64,000 bases of DNA from NCBI RefSeq assembly GCF_023630175.1, contig NZ_JALLIN010000002.1, forward strand, positions 124,001-188,000. Reading direction: 5' to 3'. This document shows positions 26,322 through 35,406 of the stretch, one piece after another; positions within the stretch are counted from its first letter, which is position 1, and each line of letters begins with the position of its first letter. Both the position numbers and the translations under genes were made by a program. Origin of the DNA: Streptomyces cellostaticus (GTDB lineage Bacteria > Actinomycetota > Actinomycetes > Streptomycetales > Streptomycetaceae). The notes below the pieces were generated by a model. That model had not been told where the DNA came from, did not search any database, and was given only the letters and a program-made list of their open reading frames with translations.

Positions 26322-26942
26322 GTGGAACACGACGGACGCACGGCCGAGCCTGACAAGCGGACATTGCGGCGGGAGTTCCTCGCGGTGAGGAGCAGGTTGC
26401 CGGAGGGTGTCGTCCGGGCAGCGGGCGAGGCGCTGGCCGGGCGCGCCCTGGAGCTGCCCGAACTGGCGGGGGCGCGCACGGTGGCGGCCTATGTCTCCGT
26501 CGGCGCGGAACCCGGCACGCGCGCCCTGCTGGACGCCCTGCGCGCGCGAGGCGTGCGCGTCCTGCTCCCCGCCCTCCTGCCGGACAACGATCTGGACTGG
26601 GGAGAGTACACCGGACCGGACTCCCTCGCGCGGATCCAACATGGCGGAAAAATGGCCCTGTTCGAGCCCTCGGGCGAGCGTCTCGGCCCGGCCGCCGTGA
26701 CGGGCGCGGACGTCGTCCTGCTGCCCGGGCTCGCGGTCGACGCGCGCGGGATGCGCCTGGGGCGCGGCGGCGGTTCGTACGACCGGGTGCTGGCGCGTCT
26801 GGAGGGCGCGGGCGCGGGGCCCGCCCTCGTGGTGCTGCTGTACGACACCGAGGTCGTCCAACGGGTCCCGGCGCAGGGCCACGACCGGCCGGTGCACGCG
26901 GTGGTGACGCCGTCGGGTGTGCGCCGCTTCACGGGCGCCTGA
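26322..26942 (+). CDS. 5-formyltetrahydrofolate cyclo-ligase
   Basis: 206 residues. Family motifs are KRTLRREFLAVR near the start, VAAYVSVGAEPGTRALL, and the ATP-site block LPGLAVDARGMRLGRGGGSYDRVL (about 140-162). Converts 5-formyl-THF to 5,10-methenyl-THF with ATP. Start GTG at 26322 is preceded by a rather distant GGAAGGGG; the conserved region begins at about residue 10, so a later start cannot be excluded. Divergent from galU, convergent with the penicillin acylase gene. Confidence 0.9.
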   Translation: MEHDGRTAEPDKRTLRREFLAVRSRLPEGVVRAAGEALAGRALELPELAGARTVAAYVSVGAEPGTRALLDALRARGVRVLLPALLPDNDLDWGEYTGPDSLARIQHGGKMALFEPSGERLGPAAVTGADVVLLPGLAVDARGMRLGRGGGSYDRVLARLEGAGAGPALVVLLYDTEVVQRVPAQGHDRPVHAVVTPSGVRRFTGA

Positions 26943-26954
26943 GCGGCCCCGGTA

Positions 26955-26996
26955 CGCCGGACGGCCCCGCACACGGGTGTGCGGGGCCGTCCGGCG
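26955..26996. terminator. strong bidirectional terminator
   Basis: Perfect 20-bp arms separated by GG (CGCCGGACGGCCCCGCACAC and its complement) between two convergent genes. Confidence 0.9.
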
Positions 26997-27012
26997 TTCG
27001 TGCGTCCGGGGC

Positions 27013-29889
27013 TCAGGGCCTGAGGACGAGGGTGTCGCTCGTGCTCCTGCCGACCGCCCCGTCGGAGAAGGCCCAGGGCAGCAGTTCGCCCTTGGCCCAC
27101 TTGCCCGTCTGGTCCGTGTAGTGCGCGCTGAAGGCGTGCCCGGAGGCGCCGGTCAGGTTGATCCACTTGGACTTGTCGAGGTCGGCGAGGTTGACCACCA
27201 TCCGCATCGACGGCACCCACACGACGCTGTAGCCGCCGGCGGCGTTCCAGCCGGAGGCGTTGACGGCGGCCTCGCCGCCGCTGAGCTTCCAGGGACCGCG
27301 GTTGAGGACGTACTGCAGGGCCTTGGGGCCCCCGGTGCCGAGCGTCTGGTTCTTCAGGAACAGGCGGTGCAGCCGGCCCCAGCTCCAGGTGTCGATGTCC
27401 TTGCCGAGCTTCGCGGTCAGCTCCCAGCGGGCGTCGATCATGGCGCGGGCGAACAGCGAGTCGCGGTCGGTCGCCGCGGGGCGCGTGCCCCGCTCCGGCG
27501 TCTTCCACCAGTCGCTGTCCGGCTTGTCCATCAGCTTGCGCACGACCTCGAACCAGCGGTCGCCACCGTCCGGCTGCGCCTGGTCGGCGTCGCGCTCACC
27601 GCACTCGCGCACCTTGGTGTCGTCGTCGACCGGCCCGGTGCTGTCGACCTTGTCGACCCACAGGCACTGCCCCTTGACGCGCAGCTCCTTGGGGAGCTTG
27701 TTGCCGAAGGCGAGCTTGAGGACGTTGCGCCAGACCGCGTTGAAGTAGGCGGCGGCCGCGGAGTCCGCGTCCTGGGTGTAGTCCCAGCCCTCCAGCAGCT
27801 TCTGGGCGTCGCGGACGGACTTGTCGTCCAGGTCGATCTTCAGCAGCTTGGGCACCAGCAGCTTGGCGATCTCGCTGCTGTTGTCCATCTGCATCTGCCG
27901 CATGTCGTCCGTGGAGATCCTGCCGCCGTCCTTGATCTTGGACTCGATCAGGTCGGTGATGCGCTGGCTGCGGGTGCCGTAGCCCCAGTCGGTGGTCAGC
28001 GTGTAGGGGTACTTGTCCTTGTCGACCACGGCCTGGTTGGCGGTGACGATGTAACCGCGCGCGGGGTCGTACTCGTAGGGCAGCTCGTCCTGCGCGACGA
28101 AGCCGGTCCAGCGGTACTTGGCGTCCCAGCCGGGCACCGGGACGGAGCCGTCGGCGGCGGAGGAACGCGTGGGGATCCTGCCGGGCAGCGTGTAGCCGAT
28201 GTGGTTCTTGGTGTCGGCGTAGATCAGGTTCTGCGAGGGCACGTCGAACAGGGCCGCCGCCGCCCGGAAGTCGCTCCAGCCGGCCGCCTTGTCGAGGGCG
28301 AACACGGCGTCCATCGAGGTGCCCGGGTCCAGCGCCGTCCAGCGCAGGGCGATGCCGTAGCCGTCGCCGCGGTCGGGGGCCGCGGTGTCGACGCCGGCCC
28401 GCCGGCCGACCTGGACGAGCTCGTCGTCGCGGTCGGACAGCAGGGGCATGCCGTCGGCGGTCTGCCGCACGACGATCTTCTTGGCCTCCCCGCCGGCGAC
28501 CTTGATGGTCTCCTCACGGGTCTTGAAGGACCGGACCTTGCCGTCGTACAGGTAGCCCTCACCGGAGACCTTCTCCAGGTACAGGTCGCTGACGTCGACG
28601 CCGGAGTTGGTCATGCCCCAGGCGATGTCCGCGTTGTGCCCGATGATCACACCGGGCATACCGGCGAACGTGTATCCGCTGACGTCGTACTGGCACTTGG
28701 CGGAGACGCTGCGGCAGTGCAGGCCCATCTGGTACCAGACGGACGGCAGCGACGCCGACAGGTGCGGGTCGTTGGCCAGCAGCGGCTTCTTGGTGATCGT
28801 GTACTTCCCGGAGACCACCCAGGAGTTGGAGCCGATGCCCTGGCCGTTCACGCCGACGGCGGCGGGGACGTCGTCGAGGACCTTGTAGAGGCCCGCGAGC
28901 TGGCTGGTGAGGGCCGAGCCGGCCGCGCTCCGGGTGCCCGTGCCGGTACCCGTCGCGCCCGACCCCGTGCCGGTACCCGTCGCGCCCGACCCCGTGCCGG
29001 TGCCCGTCGCGCCCGTGCCGGTGCCCGTGGTGCCCTGCGAACCGGTCGTGCCCGTGGCGCCCTGCGTGCCGCTCGCGGCGCCGCTCTGCTGGAAGGACTT
29101 GGACAGCTCGCTGTACTGCCCCTCCTGCACGATCGGCTTGTTGCGGCTGTAGGGGTACTCCGGGTAGAGGTCCGCGATCTGCCGCGGGTCCAGGCGGCTG
29201 GTCATCAGGGCGCGGTCGATCTCGTCCTGCATGTTGCCGCGCAGGTCCCAGGCCATGGCCTTCAGCCAGGAGACGGAGTCGACCGGCGTCCACTCGGCGG
29301 GCCGGTAGTCGTTGGTGAGGCCCAGGGCGGCGTACTCGAGGGAGATCTCCGCGCCGTCCTTGCCCTTGAGGTAGGCGTTGACACCCTTGGCGTAGGCCTG
29401 GAGGTACTTCTTCGTGGCGGGCGACAGCTTGGTGTCGTACTCCTGCCGGGCGACCCGGTCCCAGCCGAGCGTGCGCAGGAACTCGTCGTTCTTGACCTGG
29501 CTCCTGCCGAACATCTCCGACAGGCGTCCGGAGGTCAGGTGGCGGCGCACGTCCATCTCGTAGAACCGGTCCTGCGCCTGGACGTAGCCCTGCGCCATGA
29601 ACAGGTCCTCGTCGGAGGAGGCGTAGACCTGCGGGATGCCGTTGCCGTCGCGCTTGACGTCGACGGGGCCCGACAGGCCGTCGAGCGTGATCGAGCCCTT
29701 GGTCTGCGGGAAGGAGGCCCGGACGGTGCTGATCGACCAGTACGCCCCGAAGGCGATGCCGCCGATGACGGCCAGGACGAGCACCAGCACGAGAAGTCGG
29801 GCCTTGCGCCCCTTCTTCCTCCCGGTCGTGCTGGGCGCGACACCCGTCGTGGCGGTGTCACCCGTTGTGGCGGTGGTGTTGGGGGGCAT
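27013..29889 (-). CDS. penicillin acylase family protein (Ntn hydrolase), membrane-anchored
   Basis: 958 residues. A basic stretch then one hydrophobic helix (about 32-55, LLVLVLVLAVIGGIAFGAYW) anchors it; the rest is extracytoplasmic. Alpha-chain motifs appear early (GIPQVYASSDEDLFMAQGYVQAQDRFYEMD). The beta chain would start at Ser354 (GIG-SNSWVVSG), the N-terminal nucleophile after self-cleavage, with LLANDPHL just after. Between the chains is a Gly/Thr-rich repeat linker (about 280-325) coded by a 27-bp minisatellite. The family hydrolyses amides such as beta-lactam side chains or acyl-homoserine lactones; the natural substrate is unknown. Confidence 0.88.
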   Translation of the reverse strand: MPPNTTATTGDTATTGVAPSTTGRKKGRKARLLVLVLVLAVIGGIAFGAYWSISTVRASFPQTKGSITLDGLSGPVDVKRDGNGIPQVYASSDEDLFMAQGYVQAQDRFYEMDVRRHLTSGRLSEMFGRSQVKNDEFLRTLGWDRVARQEYDTKLSPATKKYLQAYAKGVNAYLKGKDGAEISLEYAALGLTNDYRPAEWTPVDSVSWLKAMAWDLRGNMQDEIDRALMTSRLDPRQIADLYPEYPYSRNKPIVQEGQYSELSKSFQQSGAASGTQGATGTTGSQGTTGTGTGATGTGTGSGATGTGTGSGATGTGTGTRSAAGSALTSQLAGLYKVLDDVPAAVGVNGQGIGSNSWVVSGKYTITKKPLLANDPHLSASLPSVWYQMGLHCRSVSAKCQYDVSGYTFAGMPGVIIGHNADIAWGMTNSGVDVSDLYLEKVSGEGYLYDGKVRSFKTREETIKVAGGEAKKIVVRQTADGMPLLSDRDDELVQVGRRAGVDTAAPDRGDGYGIALRWTALDPGTSMDAVFALDKAAGWSDFRAAAALFDVPSQNLIYADTKNHIGYTLPGRIPTRSSAADGSVPVPGWDAKYRWTGFVAQDELPYEYDPARGYIVTANQAVVDKDKYPYTLTTDWGYGTRSQRITDLIESKIKDGGRISTDDMRQMQMDNSSEIAKLLVPKLLKIDLDDKSVRDAQKLLEGWDYTQDADSAAAAYFNAVWRNVLKLAFGNKLPKELRVKGQCLWVDKVDSTGPVDDDTKVRECGERDADQAQPDGGDRWFEVVRKLMDKPDSDWWKTPERGTRPAATDRDSLFARAMIDARWELTAKLGKDIDTWSWGRLHRLFLKNQTLGTGGPKALQYVLNRGPWKLSGGEAAVNASGWNAAGGYSVVWVPSMRMVVNLADLDKSKWINLTGASGHAFSAHYTDQTGKWAKGELLPWAFSDGAVGRSTSDTLVLRP
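28937..29017. repeat. 27-bp tandem repeat in penicillin acylase gene
   Basis: Two identical 27-bp units (28937-28963, 28964-28990) and a third diverged one, encoding ATGTGTGSG repeats in the spacer before the catalytic serine. Confidence 0.85.
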
Positions 29890-30091
29890 CGCTGTCCTTG
29901 CTGTCCTAACGCGAGCGGCAGGCGGTCCTGGAGTGCTGGAGCAACCATAGGCGCAGGGCCCGATCGTGCTTGACGCGGAGTCGGGAACCGGAAAGCACAG
30001 GCGTTCGATCTCGCCCGCACAAGCGTCAAGAAAGCGTCAAGAGTTAGGTAAGGTAACGAAGTAACCGGAGAAGCAAGGGGAGGAACCGCCG

Positions 30092-31597
30092 CTGAACGTT
30101 CACCACCTCAACCAGTTCCTGCTCGTCTGCTCCCTCGTCCTCCTCGTCGCCGTCGTGGCGGTCCGGATCTCCTCGCGCAGCGGGCTCCCCAGCCTGCTCG
30201 TCTACCTGGGCATCGGCGTCGTCATGGGCCAGGACGGCCTCGGCCACGTGAGCTTCAACAGCGCCGCGCTGACCCAGCTCATCGGGTACGCGGCCCTGGT
30301 CGTGATCCTGGCCGAGGGCGGCCTCGGCACGAAGTGGAAGGAGATCCGGCCGGTTCTGGCGTCGGCCTCCGTACTGGCCCTGGTGGGAGTCGGGATCAGC
30401 GTCGCGGTCACGGCGGCGGGCGCGCACTTTCTGGTGGGGCTGGACTGGCGGACGGCGCTGATCATCGGGGCGGTGGTGTCGTCGACGGACGCCGCCGCGG
30501 TCTTCTCCGTGCTGCGGCGCGTCCCGCTGCCCGCGCGCGTGACGGGCACGCTGGAGGCGGAGTCCGGCTTCAACGACGCCCCGGTGGTCATCCTGGTCGT
30601 CGCCTTCGCCTCGACCGGCCCGATCGAGCACTGGTACGTCCTGCTCGGCGAGATCGCGCTGGAACTGGCCATCGGCGCCGTCCTGGGCCTCGCGGTGGGG
30701 TGGTTCGGCTCCTGGGGCCTGCGGCACGTCGCGCTGCCCGCCTCCGGTCTCTACCCGATCGCCGTCATGGCCATCGCCGTCACCGCGTACGCGGCCGGCG
30801 CCCTGGCCCACGGCAGCGGCTTCCTCGCCGTCTACCTGGCCTCGATGACGCTGGGCAACGCGCGGCTGCCGCACTGGCCCGCCACACGCGGCTTCGCGGA
30901 GGGCCTCGGCTGGATCGCCCAGATCGGCATGTTCGTCATGCTCGGCCTGCTCGTCACCCCGCACGAGCTGGGCGACGACATCTGGCCGGCGCTGATCATC
31001 GGGCTGGTGCTGACCATGGTGGCCCGGCCACTGAGCGTGGTGCTCAGCCTGGCCCCGTTCCGGGTGCCGTGGCCGGAGCAGGCGCTGATGTCCTGGGCGG
31101 GCCTGCGTGGCGCCGTGCCCATCATCCTGGCGACCATTCCGATGGTGACGGGTGTCGGTGGCAGCCGCCGCATCTTCAACATCGTCTTCGTCCTGGTCGT
31201 CGTCTACACCCTCCTCCAGGGCCCGACCCTGCCGTGGCTGGCGCGCAAGCTGCGCCTGGGCGAGCAGGGCGAGGCGTCCGACCTCGGCATCGAGTCGGCG
31301 CCCCTGGAGCGGCTGCGCGGCCATCTGCTGTCCCTCGCGATCACCGAGCACTCCCGGATGCACGGCGTCGAGGTCAGCGAACTGCGGATGCCGCCGGGCG
31401 CCGCCGTCACGCTCGTCGTCCGCGAGGGAGAGTCGTTCGTCCCGCTGCCCACGACGGTGCTGCGGCACGGGGACGAGCTGCTGGTGGTGGCCACCGACCC
31501 GGTGCGCGACGCGGCGGAACGGCGTCTGCGCGCGGTCGCGCGGGGCGGCAAACTGGCGGACTGGCTGGGCGGGGCCGGGGCGGGCGGCTCCCGTTAA
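30092..31597 (+). CDS. cation/proton antiporter with C-terminal RCK_C domain
   Basis: 501 residues. About 12-13 membrane helices of the CPA1 (NhaP2/CvrA) type, with VSSTDAAAVFSVLR (about 130) and GFNDAPVVILVV carrying the transport acids, followed by a TrkA-C/RCK_C domain (about 400-480, VSELRMPPGAAVTLVVREGE...LRHGDELLVVATD). Such proteins exchange K+ or Na+ for H+ under nucleotide control. The conserved N-terminal helix needs a start at CTG 30092 (LNVHHLNQFLLVCSLVLL); GGGGAGGA stands 7 nt before it, and the first GTG/ATG would lose that helix. Confidence 0.9.
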   Translation: MNVHHLNQFLLVCSLVLLVAVVAVRISSRSGLPSLLVYLGIGVVMGQDGLGHVSFNSAALTQLIGYAALVVILAEGGLGTKWKEIRPVLASASVLALVGVGISVAVTAAGAHFLVGLDWRTALIIGAVVSSTDAAAVFSVLRRVPLPARVTGTLEAESGFNDAPVVILVVAFASTGPIEHWYVLLGEIALELAIGAVLGLAVGWFGSWGLRHVALPASGLYPIAVMAIAVTAYAAGALAHGSGFLAVYLASMTLGNARLPHWPATRGFAEGLGWIAQIGMFVMLGLLVTPHELGDDIWPALIIGLVLTMVARPLSVVLSLAPFRVPWPEQALMSWAGLRGAVPIILATIPMVTGVGGSRRIFNIVFVLVVVYTLLQGPTLPWLARKLRLGEQGEASDLGIESAPLERLRGHLLSLAITEHSRMHGVEVSELRMPPGAAVTLVVREGESFVPLPTTVLRHGDELLVVATDPVRDAAERRLRAVARGGKLADWLGGAGAGGSR

Positions 31598-31878
31598 GGG
31601 GAGGTTTCACACCGTTCACACCACCTTCAATCCCAGGTGACAGCCCCGGATGGTGCTCGTTTTCACAGGGCCGCCATGCGGTGATCCCTGTACAATCAAG
31701 GCGCACCCTGATCGAACCAACTCTGCCTGACGCAGAGCTGGCGCGACCGTATGGCGGCCGGGTCGCCCCCAACTCACCGAGGGCACCGGTATCTACCGCA
31801 GTTCCGCGCATGAGGACAGCTCTCGGCGCCCGGACCCGCACGGGACCCGCGCTACCAGGCGGCAGAAAGGCACGGGCC

Positions 31879-33177
31879 GTGGGATCCACGGTCACCACCT
31901 CCGTTCCGGAGAAGACCTCTCCGGCGCCGCCCCGTCCCGGATACGGACAGCTGCTGCGCACCCGCGGCGCCTGGACGTTCCTGCTCCCCGGCTTCGCGGC
32001 GCGCCAGCCGTTCGCGATGCTCACCCTCTCCATCGTGCTGCTGGTGCAGCACACCACCGGCTCGTACGGCGCGGCAGGCGCCGTCGCGGCCGCGACCGGC
32101 GTCTCGATGGCGCTGTTCGCCCCCTACAGCGGCCGCCTCGCCGACCGCTACGGGCAGCGCGCGGTCCTCGTCCCCGGGGTCCTGGTGCACACCCTGTCGG
32201 GCCTCGCCCTGACGGCGCTCGCGCTGGCGCACGCGCCCCTGTGGGCGCTGTTCGCGGCGGCCGTGCCGACCGGCGCCTCGGTGCCGCAGGTCGGCCCCAT
32301 GGTGCGTGCGCGCTGGGGCGTGAAGCTCCAGGGCTCGCCGCTGATGACCACCGCGGCCGCCTTCGAGTCCGTCACGGACGAGCTCACCTTCGTCCTCGGG
32401 CCGCTGCTGGCGACCGCGCTGTGCACCGCCGTCGCCCCGTCCGCGGGCCTGGTGACCGAGGCGGCGCTGACCCTGGTCGGCGGCCTGCTGTTCGCGGCGA
32501 GCAGGAGCACGCAGCCGCCGGTGAGCGCCGGCGTCGGGCACGCTCGCGTGCGGCACGACTCCGCGCTGCGCGTCCCCGGGGTGCGGGTGCTGATCGTGAC
32601 CTTCCTGGGCATCGGGGCGGTCTTCGGCGGCATGCAGGTGTCGCTGGCCGCGTTCACCGAGTCGATCGGCGAGCCCGGCCTGAACGGCGTCCTGTACGGC
32701 GTCTTCGCCGCGGGCAACATGCTCTCCGGTGTCGTCTGCGGCGCGATCGCCTGGAAGGCCGCGCCGCAGCGCCGCCTGGTCGTGGGGTACGCCGGGCTCG
32801 CGCTGACCGCGTCGGCGCTGTGGACGGCGCACTCGGCACCGCTGCTGGCCGGCCTCGGCCTGCTGGTCGGCATGTGCATCGCGCCGTCCCTGATCACCGG
32901 CTACACGCTGGTGGACGGCCTGGTCCCGGCCGCGGCCCGGACCGAGGCGTTCACCTGGCTGACCGGCGCCGTCGCGCTCGGCCAGGCGGCGGCGGTCACG
33001 GTCGCCGGGCAGCTCGAGGACCGGCTGTGGGACGGCGCCGGTTTCCTGGTGCCGATGGGCGGCACGGCACTGGCGCTGGTCACCCTGGTGGCCCTGCGTT
33101 CCCGGCTGGCCGCCCGGCCGCAGAGCCGCACGGTCGCACGTGGCGTCGGTCACCGCGTCCCCGTCACGGTGGACTGA
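31879..33177 (+). CDS. MFS transporter
   Basis: 432 residues, 12 predicted helices. Features of small MFS exporters: an N-terminal RTRGAWTFLLPGFAARQPFAML, the loop motif SGRLADRYGQR (about 95) and ALTLVGGLLFAASR at the middle. Substrate unknown. Start GTG 31879 has AAAGG 8 nt upstream; an in-frame ATG at 31810 would add 23 basic residues. A 280-bp leader separates it from the antiporter and holds a -10-like TACAAT (31691) and a CTCTGC-CTGAC-GCAGAG hairpin (about 31725), so leader control is possible. Confidence 0.85.
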   Translation: MGSTVTTSVPEKTSPAPPRPGYGQLLRTRGAWTFLLPGFAARQPFAMLTLSIVLLVQHTTGSYGAAGAVAAATGVSMALFAPYSGRLADRYGQRAVLVPGVLVHTLSGLALTALALAHAPLWALFAAAVPTGASVPQVGPMVRARWGVKLQGSPLMTTAAAFESVTDELTFVLGPLLATALCTAVAPSAGLVTEAALTLVGGLLFAASRSTQPPVSAGVGHARVRHDSALRVPGVRVLIVTFLGIGAVFGGMQVSLAAFTESIGEPGLNGVLYGVFAAGNMLSGVVCGAIAWKAAPQRRLVVGYAGLALTASALWTAHSAPLLAGLGLLVGMCIAPSLITGYTLVDGLVPAAARTEAFTWLTGAVALGQAAAVTVAGQLEDRLWDGAGFLVPMGGTALALVTLVALRSRLAARPQSRTVARGVGHRVPVTVD

Positions 33178-33207
33178 TCCCCGGGAATGCGTCACTATGG
33201 ACCGTCG

Positions 33208-33234
33208 TTAGCACTCATCGAGTGAGAGTGCCAG
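33208..33234 (+). promoter_or_regulatory. CIRCE-like HrcA operator
   Basis: TTAGCACTC-N9-GAGTGCCAG matches the CIRCE consensus TTAGCACTC-N9-GAGTGCTAA at 16 of 18 arm positions. It lies between a possible promoter and the ribosome site of the fmdB-type gene, the usual place of CIRCE. Confidence 0.75.
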
Positions 33235-33244
33235 GAGGAAGACA

Positions 33245-33562
33245 GTGCCGACCTACCAGTACCAGTGCACCGAGTGCGGCGAGGGCCTCGAGGCGGTGCA
33301 GAAGTTCACCGACGACGCCCTCACCGAGTGCCCCGGCTGCGGTGGCCGCCTGAAGAAGGTGTTCTCCGCCGTCGGCATCGTCTTCAAGGGCTCCGGCTTC
33401 TACCGCAACGATTCCCGCGGCTCCTCGTCGAGCAGCAGCCCGGCGTCCAAGCCGGCCACGTCGTCGGCCGGCTCCTCGTCGGACGCGAAGTCGGCCGCGC
33501 CGGCTTCCTCGTCGTCCTCGACTACGTCGTCGTCCGGGTCCACCAGCACCTCCGCGGCCTGA
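33245..33562 (+). CDS. FmdB family zinc-ribbon protein
   Basis: 105 residues. A CxxC...CxxC zinc ribbon is formed by Cys8, Cys11, Cys29 and Cys32, followed by KKVFSAVGIVFKGSGFYRND, the FmdB/CxxC_CXXC_SSSS signature, and a Ser/Ala-rich tail. Function of the family is not settled (regulatory or folding roles have been proposed). GTG start with AGGAGG. The CIRCE-like operator in front suggests HrcA-type heat-shock control. Confidence 0.9.
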   Translation: MPTYQYQCTECGEGLEAVQKFTDDALTECPGCGGRLKKVFSAVGIVFKGSGFYRNDSRGSSSSSSPASKPATSSAGSSSDAKSAAPASSSSSTTSSSGSTSTSAA

Positions 33563-33664
33563 TCCTCCGCTCCCCGGGCCCTGCCGTCCTGCGCGACGGC
33601 GGGGCCTTCGGCATACCCCGGTACCGGCTCCACCGCGCCGTCCCGGGCAGCTAATGTGCTCGTC

Positions 33665-34498
33665 ATGGCGAACGCAGAGATCGGTGTAATCGGCGGCTCG
33701 GGCTTCTACTCGTTCCTCGAGGACGTGACCGAGGTCCAGGTGGACACCCCCTACGGGCAGCCCAGCGACTCCCTCTTCCTCGGCGAGCTGGCCGGCCGGC
33801 GGGTCGCCTTCCTGCCCCGGCACGGCCGCGGCCACCATCTGCCGCCGCACCGCATCAACTACCGGGCCAACCTCTGGGCCCTGCGCTCGGTCGGTGTGCG
33901 TCAGGTGCTCGGCCCCTGCGCGGTGGGCGGGCTGCGCCCCGAGTACGGACCGGGCACCCTGCTCGTGCCCGACCAGTTCGTCGACCGCACGAAATCCAGG
34001 ACGCAGACCTACTTCGACGGACTGCCGCTGCCCGACGGCACGGTGCCCAACGTGGTGCACGTGTCCATGGCCGACCCCTACTGCCCGGCCGGGCGGGCCG
34101 CCGCGCTCAAGGCGGCCCGCGGCCGGGGCTGGGAGCCGGTGGACGGCGGCACGCTGGTCGTGGTGGAGGGACCGCGCTTCTCAACCCGCGCGGAATCGCT
34201 GTGGCACCGGGCGCAGGGCTGGTCGGTGGTGGGCATGACGGGCCATCCCGAGGCGGCCCTCGCCCGTGAGCTGGAGCTCTGCTACTCGTCACTGACCCTG
34301 GTCACCGACCTCGACGCGGGCGCCGAGAGCGGCGAGGGCGTCTCGCACGAGGAAGTGCTCCAGGTGTTCGCGGCCAACGTGGACCGGCTGCGGGACGTGC
34401 TGTTCGACGCGGTGGCCGCGCTGCCGGAGACCGGGGCGCGGGACTGCCTGTGCGTGAACGCGCTGGGCGGGATGGACCCGGGGTTCGAGCTGCCGTGA
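33665..34498 (+). CDS. mtnP: S-methyl-5'-thioadenosine phosphorylase
   Basis: 277 residues. Trimeric purine phosphorylase of the MTAP family: GVIGGSGFYSFL (phosphate loop), LPRHGRGHHLPPHRINYRANLWAL, the VVVEGPRFSTRAES motif and VGMTGHPEAALARELELCYSSL. It cleaves methylthioadenosine from polyamine or ethylene-type metabolism. ATG at 33665 has no ribosome site, and TAATGT (33653-33658) sits 6 nt before it, compatible with leaderless transcription. Confidence 0.9.
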   Translation: MANAEIGVIGGSGFYSFLEDVTEVQVDTPYGQPSDSLFLGELAGRRVAFLPRHGRGHHLPPHRINYRANLWALRSVGVRQVLGPCAVGGLRPEYGPGTLLVPDQFVDRTKSRTQTYFDGLPLPDGTVPNVVHVSMADPYCPAGRAAALKAARGRGWEPVDGGTLVVVEGPRFSTRAESLWHRAQGWSVVGMTGHPEAALARELELCYSSLTLVTDLDAGAESGEGVSHEEVLQVFAANVDRLRDVLFDAVAALPETGARDCLCVNALGGMDPGFELP

Positions 34499-34617
34499 CC
34501 TGACGGGCGGGGCCGGGGAGCCGGGGCGCGCGGCCGATCACCCCTTCGGGTGGGCCGGTTGTCCACAATCCGCCGGCCGTCCACCGGTGCCGGCGGGGTC
34601 CGGTCCGAGGCGTCATC

Positions 34618-35268
34618 GTGGCAGCGCAAGCCCGACCCTCCTCGTCGCCGGCGGTGACTCCCATGACTGTGGCCTCGTCGTACCCCGCTCCTGCCGCGCC
34701 CGCTTCCGCGCGGCCGCGCTCCCCCGCCCCGCCGGCCGTCCGGCTGCCCCGCCCGCTGGGCACCGACGCTCCGGAGACCTGTGCGGTGCCGCCCTTCGCC
34801 CCGGTGCGGGTGCGCGGCGGGCGGTACGGACTGGAGCGGCTGGTACGGCGACGTGGGCGCGCCCTCGCGGCCGGCCTCGTGGTGACGGCGGCCGCGCTGG
34901 TGGCGGCGGGCCCCCGGACCGCTGACGAGCCGCACCGGATCGACCGGGCCCGCGGGCATCCGGCCACCCGTCCCGAGCAAGCTCCTCGGACGGCGGACGT
35001 GGTGACGGCCCCGGTGCGGATCGCCGACGCCGCCACCGTGCGGCTGCTGCGGCCCGGTGACCGGGTCGACGTCATCGCCGCCGAGGACACCTCGGCCGGG
35101 GACGCCGCCCGGGTGCTGGTGCGCGGCGCCCGGGTGACGAAGGTGCCCGAGCCCCTGACGGGGGCGGCCGAGAGCGGTGCCCTGGTCGTGCTGGCGGTGC
35201 CGCGCCCCGCAGCGGCGGGGCTCGTGGGGGCGAGCGCCACGGCGCGGCTGGCGGTGACGCTGTGCTGA
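34618..35268 (+). CDS. SAF/CpaB-like domain membrane protein
   Basis: 216 residues. A Pro/Ala-rich cytoplasmic head, one hydrophobic helix (about 82-98, GRALAAGLVVTAAALVAAG) and an extracytoplasmic domain (about 122-216) resembling the SAF/RcpC region of Flp-pilus CpaB proteins (APVRIADAATVRLLRPGDRVDVIAAED). GTG start with GAGG. Located before mscL, a conserved pairing in Actinobacteria. A pilus role is not supported by neighbours; function unknown. Confidence 0.7.
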   Translation: MAAQARPSSSPAVTPMTVASSYPAPAAPASARPRSPAPPAVRLPRPLGTDAPETCAVPPFAPVRVRGGRYGLERLVRRRGRALAAGLVVTAAALVAAGPRTADEPHRIDRARGHPATRPEQAPRTADVVTAPVRIADAATVRLLRPGDRVDVIAAEDTSAGDAARVLVRGARVTKVPEPLTGAAESGALVVLAVPRPAAAGLVGASATARLAVTLC

Positions 35269-35406
35269 GCCGTGCGGCCCATTGCTCCTTCAGTCCGCTT
35301 TCCCTACATGGGGACAAGCTGCGGAATTGGACACGGGGACCCCACCGTGCCGTAGGTTGCGGAGCGTTTCGTTCCATGTCCTGCGCACGTGAGGAGTGCT
35401 CCCGAG

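Noticed and set aside
30044..30066. Iron-box (DmdR/IdeR-like) sequence TTAGGTAAGG before the antiporter
   Set aside because: Only the first half matches the 19-bp consensus (about 10 of 19 positions overall); the dyad is missing.
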